From CAYYYP01 sp964475985 (GTDB lineage: Bacteria; Bdellovibrionota; UBA1018; CAYHWW01), in NCBI GenBank assembly GCA_964475985.1, contig CAYYYP010000004.1, positions 58,002 to 122,001 of the forward strand: 64,000 bases of DNA, written 5' to 3'. A program made the translations under genes and the position numbers. The notes below the pieces were generated by a model, which did not search any database, was not told the DNA's origin, and worked only from the letters and a program-made list of their open reading frames with translations. Shown here one piece after another: positions 63,101 through 64,000 of this stretch (positions within the stretch are counted from its first letter, which is position 1; each line of letters starts with the position of its first letter).

Positions 63101-63534
63101 TTTATAGTGAACCGCCTGGCTACAGTGAAGACGAATGCATCGCCGTCCTCTTAACCGGTAGCCCGAACTATCAAGGCGGTGGTGGCGGAGGCAGTGTTGG
63201 TGGAATGGCATCAGGATTCGTGGTGGGACAACTGAAAAAGAAATTAGGGCCTAAGCTTCCGGTAGATACAATCACCGCTGACCTGCCGTCCGAAGATCAG
63301 AAAAAAAGCACCACCCCCGCAAAGGATCGGGACAAAAAAGCTAATCTTGAAGTCGGCAAATACATTTCCGATCGTGCATTCCTAAAGGTAGGCCGCGCGT
63401 TCACGACCCAACAGTCGGGCGCTGTAAATATGATTACTTTAGATTACCGTTTAAGCGAGAAATGGTCCTTTGAAACCAAACAAACTGACGGCGGCCGCAG
63501 TGATGTAGGTTTTCAGTGGACCGTAAATTACTAG
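60148..63534 (+). CDS. tamB: translocation/assembly module protein TamB
   Basis: 1128 aa, AsmA/TamB (DUF490) family. An N-terminal anchor (LKWLAMGFGGLIFLLVCAVI) is followed by a long beta-rich periplasmic part. The diagnostic C-terminal domain reads RGFVEVFGRHLELRKANVEL, PSNPRVDVVAMYHYSP, YSEDECIAVLLTG and a final LEVGKYISDRAFLKVGR with aromatic end. It bridges inner and outer membranes and pairs with TamA. A poly-Gly stretch (GGGGGGSVGG) interrupts the last domain. The stop TAG at 63532-63534 shares the tetranucleotide CTAG with the stop of the convergent minus-strand gene. Confidence 0.9.
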   Translation: MTTKKILKWLAMGFGGLIFLLVCAVIALETPAGKKFIVRKVEKSANALLTGRLKIGALRGNLITGMTIEKIGLRDQSGRAVLDVATTHLAYRIRPFRPFVIFNEVDIQGVQAHRHIDAKGVSNWDHLVRPSQEPSRKEESESQSPAVQVKNLKLSDAKFTQTVAEKIVLALKSIEVEMAIPEVLDQLPEGKVTASGHYQGRPLSLDSEVKSTVEARTSEPHAQAVSLDAKLGTSQVKGLGSGIFRLKNWVESSVSVQLPDFHVNTADFSAKPKPGSKAGVPTIIDGDSSLKLEDKKLENKTAIGIQENGRRASQIVWEFQTSHLTDFSSLELKKFQWLAHCPLLKLDQPTTLTLNRDDYLPMGDIRLKGCVGSVNYLRSNQGDGPVRAVVDNLQLGPIMNALGLPRQRGDKGRIDLNLHLPQGVKKTIASVKASLDLPHSLFGSATTLHLNADLDEHKAIGKVSAAVGEQKVSGNFALNEPFIKPWEVNKENASGTFVLIAKALDLKKLHESGLLTTDVLGTVQVKLNGSASANHAKLFLESYGNKISIPNGSPEGVTPPLNYKALFTYDERELNVRGNVQPSPAGKELVFQANMKAPFLKIKNEGLAAIKKFPIQWNFQVSEFDLWPYLFTTPNPALRREKISLTAKGNGKGSIEDPQANLDAAIQIGNGPVANVVALIKDQYFRATLKAHDASLDTVIPLFTPYVTLRNSKFNANLIASGPVSDVVFHGNLSLVASEIVAPSFQINYTEPSLHIEGQGHQINLTKLHLKGGDGSLDGTGSVGVRNSTELTRAHFKARFRKFAIISNDKMSIVSTGDIGLNANHADSTFGGEILISEAKITLPENNQKKTLEPLGDFKDVVVKQEVAAESSSEPRSLFTDLSGTIHIKAPGRVWIKGPDVAVDLKADLFAGLNEDQEMFVRGNVKAQRGFVEVFGRHLELRKANVELMGDPSNPRVDVVAMYHYSPKNIIVALQGPKETLKPKLYSEPPGYSEDECIAVLLTGSPNYQGGGGGGSVGGMASGFVVGQLKKKLGPKLPVDTITADLPSEDQKKSTTPAKDRDKKANLEVGKYISDRAFLKVGRAFTTQQSGAVNMITLDYRLSEKWSFETKQTDGGRSDVGFQWTVNY

Positions 63535-64000
63535 GGCGCTGCGCGATTTCTGCCGAGGCGCTGCCGGAGAACGTCCCGCCAATTGGAAATTTGTTCGACG
63601 GAAGCGTTGTGAAGGACTCTATTTCTTAGCTCCAGAAGAGCCGCGCTCCCAGAAAGAAACCGCTCCTCCGTAGGAGCAGCATCTCCAAGCCAGGCCATAA
63701 GCATTTCCTGGAATGCGCGCAATGAAGAAAAAATATTTATTGGAGTCGAATCGTAGAAAATGCGATCCCATCCACCAGACACAATTGAAAACGAGCGATT
63801 CTGAGGTGCGTCCAATATCTCCTGTGGGCTATCTCCGTTTAAAAGTGCCAACATCGAAATTTCTATCATTTCCTGTTTCCAAAGTTCCCTAAGCCTTGCC
63901 GCAGTTGTCCCACCAAGCTCCATCAGTTTTCTTGCGATCTGTCCTGAAACGGAAACCCACCAAATTTTTCCTAAACTTGAACCTTCCTCAAGCCTTCTCT
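63531..64000 (-). CDS. unidentified protein, C-terminal part (partial)
   Basis: The minus-strand frame is open from the right edge to a TAG at 63531-63533, giving at least 155 residues. The upstream part visible is RRLEEGSSLGKIWWVSVSGQ, so the ATG at 63923 is probably internal rather than the start. The protein is helical in character, with LRELWKQEMIEISMLALLNG and ALLELRNRVLHNASVEQISN. I do not recognise the family. It converges on tamB with stops sharing CTAG. Confidence 0.6.
   Translation of the reverse strand, partial: RRLEEGSSLGKIWWVSVSGQIARKLMELGGTTAARLRELWKQEMIEISMLALLNGDSPQEILDAPQNRSFSIVSGGWDRIFYDSTPINIFSSLRAFQEMLMAWLGDAAPTEERFLSGSAALLELRNRVLHNASVEQISNWRDVLRQRLGRNRAAP

Noticed and set aside
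63531..63923. A complete 130-aa gene starting at 63923
   Set aside because: The frame stays open to the window edge with protein-like sequence upstream of that Met, so it is more likely the C-terminus of a larger gene.

Overview
The window is a chromosomal segment of a Gram-negative bacterium centred on its replication origin. The outer-membrane genes (a BamD-like lipoprotein, SurA, TamA, TamB), the YidC with a large periplasmic domain and the overall gene content suggest a delta-proteobacterium-like lineage such as Bdellovibrionota. That assignment is an inference from gene content and protein style; no 16S rRNA or other marker proves it. Two runs of N (10 bases at 8838 and 100 bases at 37991) show that this is a scaffolded draft or metagenome assembly.

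Region 1 (1-18.4 kb) is the origin neighbourhood. On the minus strand lie rpmH, rnpA, yidD, yidC and mnmE, followed by hbd and the first codons of an acyl-CoA dehydrogenase. On the plus strand lie dnaA, oriC, dnaN, recF, gyrB, fabH, gyrA, a BamD-like TPR lipoprotein, atpZ, atpI, atpB and atpE, closed by a strong intrinsic terminator. oriC holds 22 perfect TTATCCACA boxes and an unwinding module with DnaA-trios. Four more boxes lie inside recF and two inside gyrB. The F1 genes of ATP synthase and atpF are not present, so the ATP synthase locus is split.

Region 2 (18.4-32 kb) holds a large secreted proline-rich protein of unknown function on the plus strand. It is followed by a minus-strand run of mfd, ppiC/prsA-like, surA, pdxA, a phosphohexomutase and uvrA, which combines DNA repair, periplasmic folding and metabolism.

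Region 3 (32-55.2 kb) is two complete complex I-type gene sets in tandem. The second (41.8-55.2 kb) is an ordinary 14-gene nuoA-N operon. The first (32.1-41.8 kb) has the same order, A-B-C-D-H-I-J-K-L-M-N, but lacks E, F and G, the NADH module. Its proteins are strongly diverged. The Fe-S cysteines of its NuoB and NuoI are kept. The quinone-ligand His of NuoD and the key Glu/Lys residues of all three antiporter-like subunits are replaced. This paralogous, NADH-module-less and probably pumping-impaired complex is the most interesting system in the window.

Region 4 (55.2-64 kb) encodes a large single-pass TPR protein with threonine motifs in its cytoplasmic tail, then an adjacent tamA-tamB pair for outer-membrane biogenesis. 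TamB converges on an unidentified minus-strand gene that runs off the window, the two sharing a CTAG stop. I saw no tRNA, rRNA, insertion sequence, prophage or CRISPR array.
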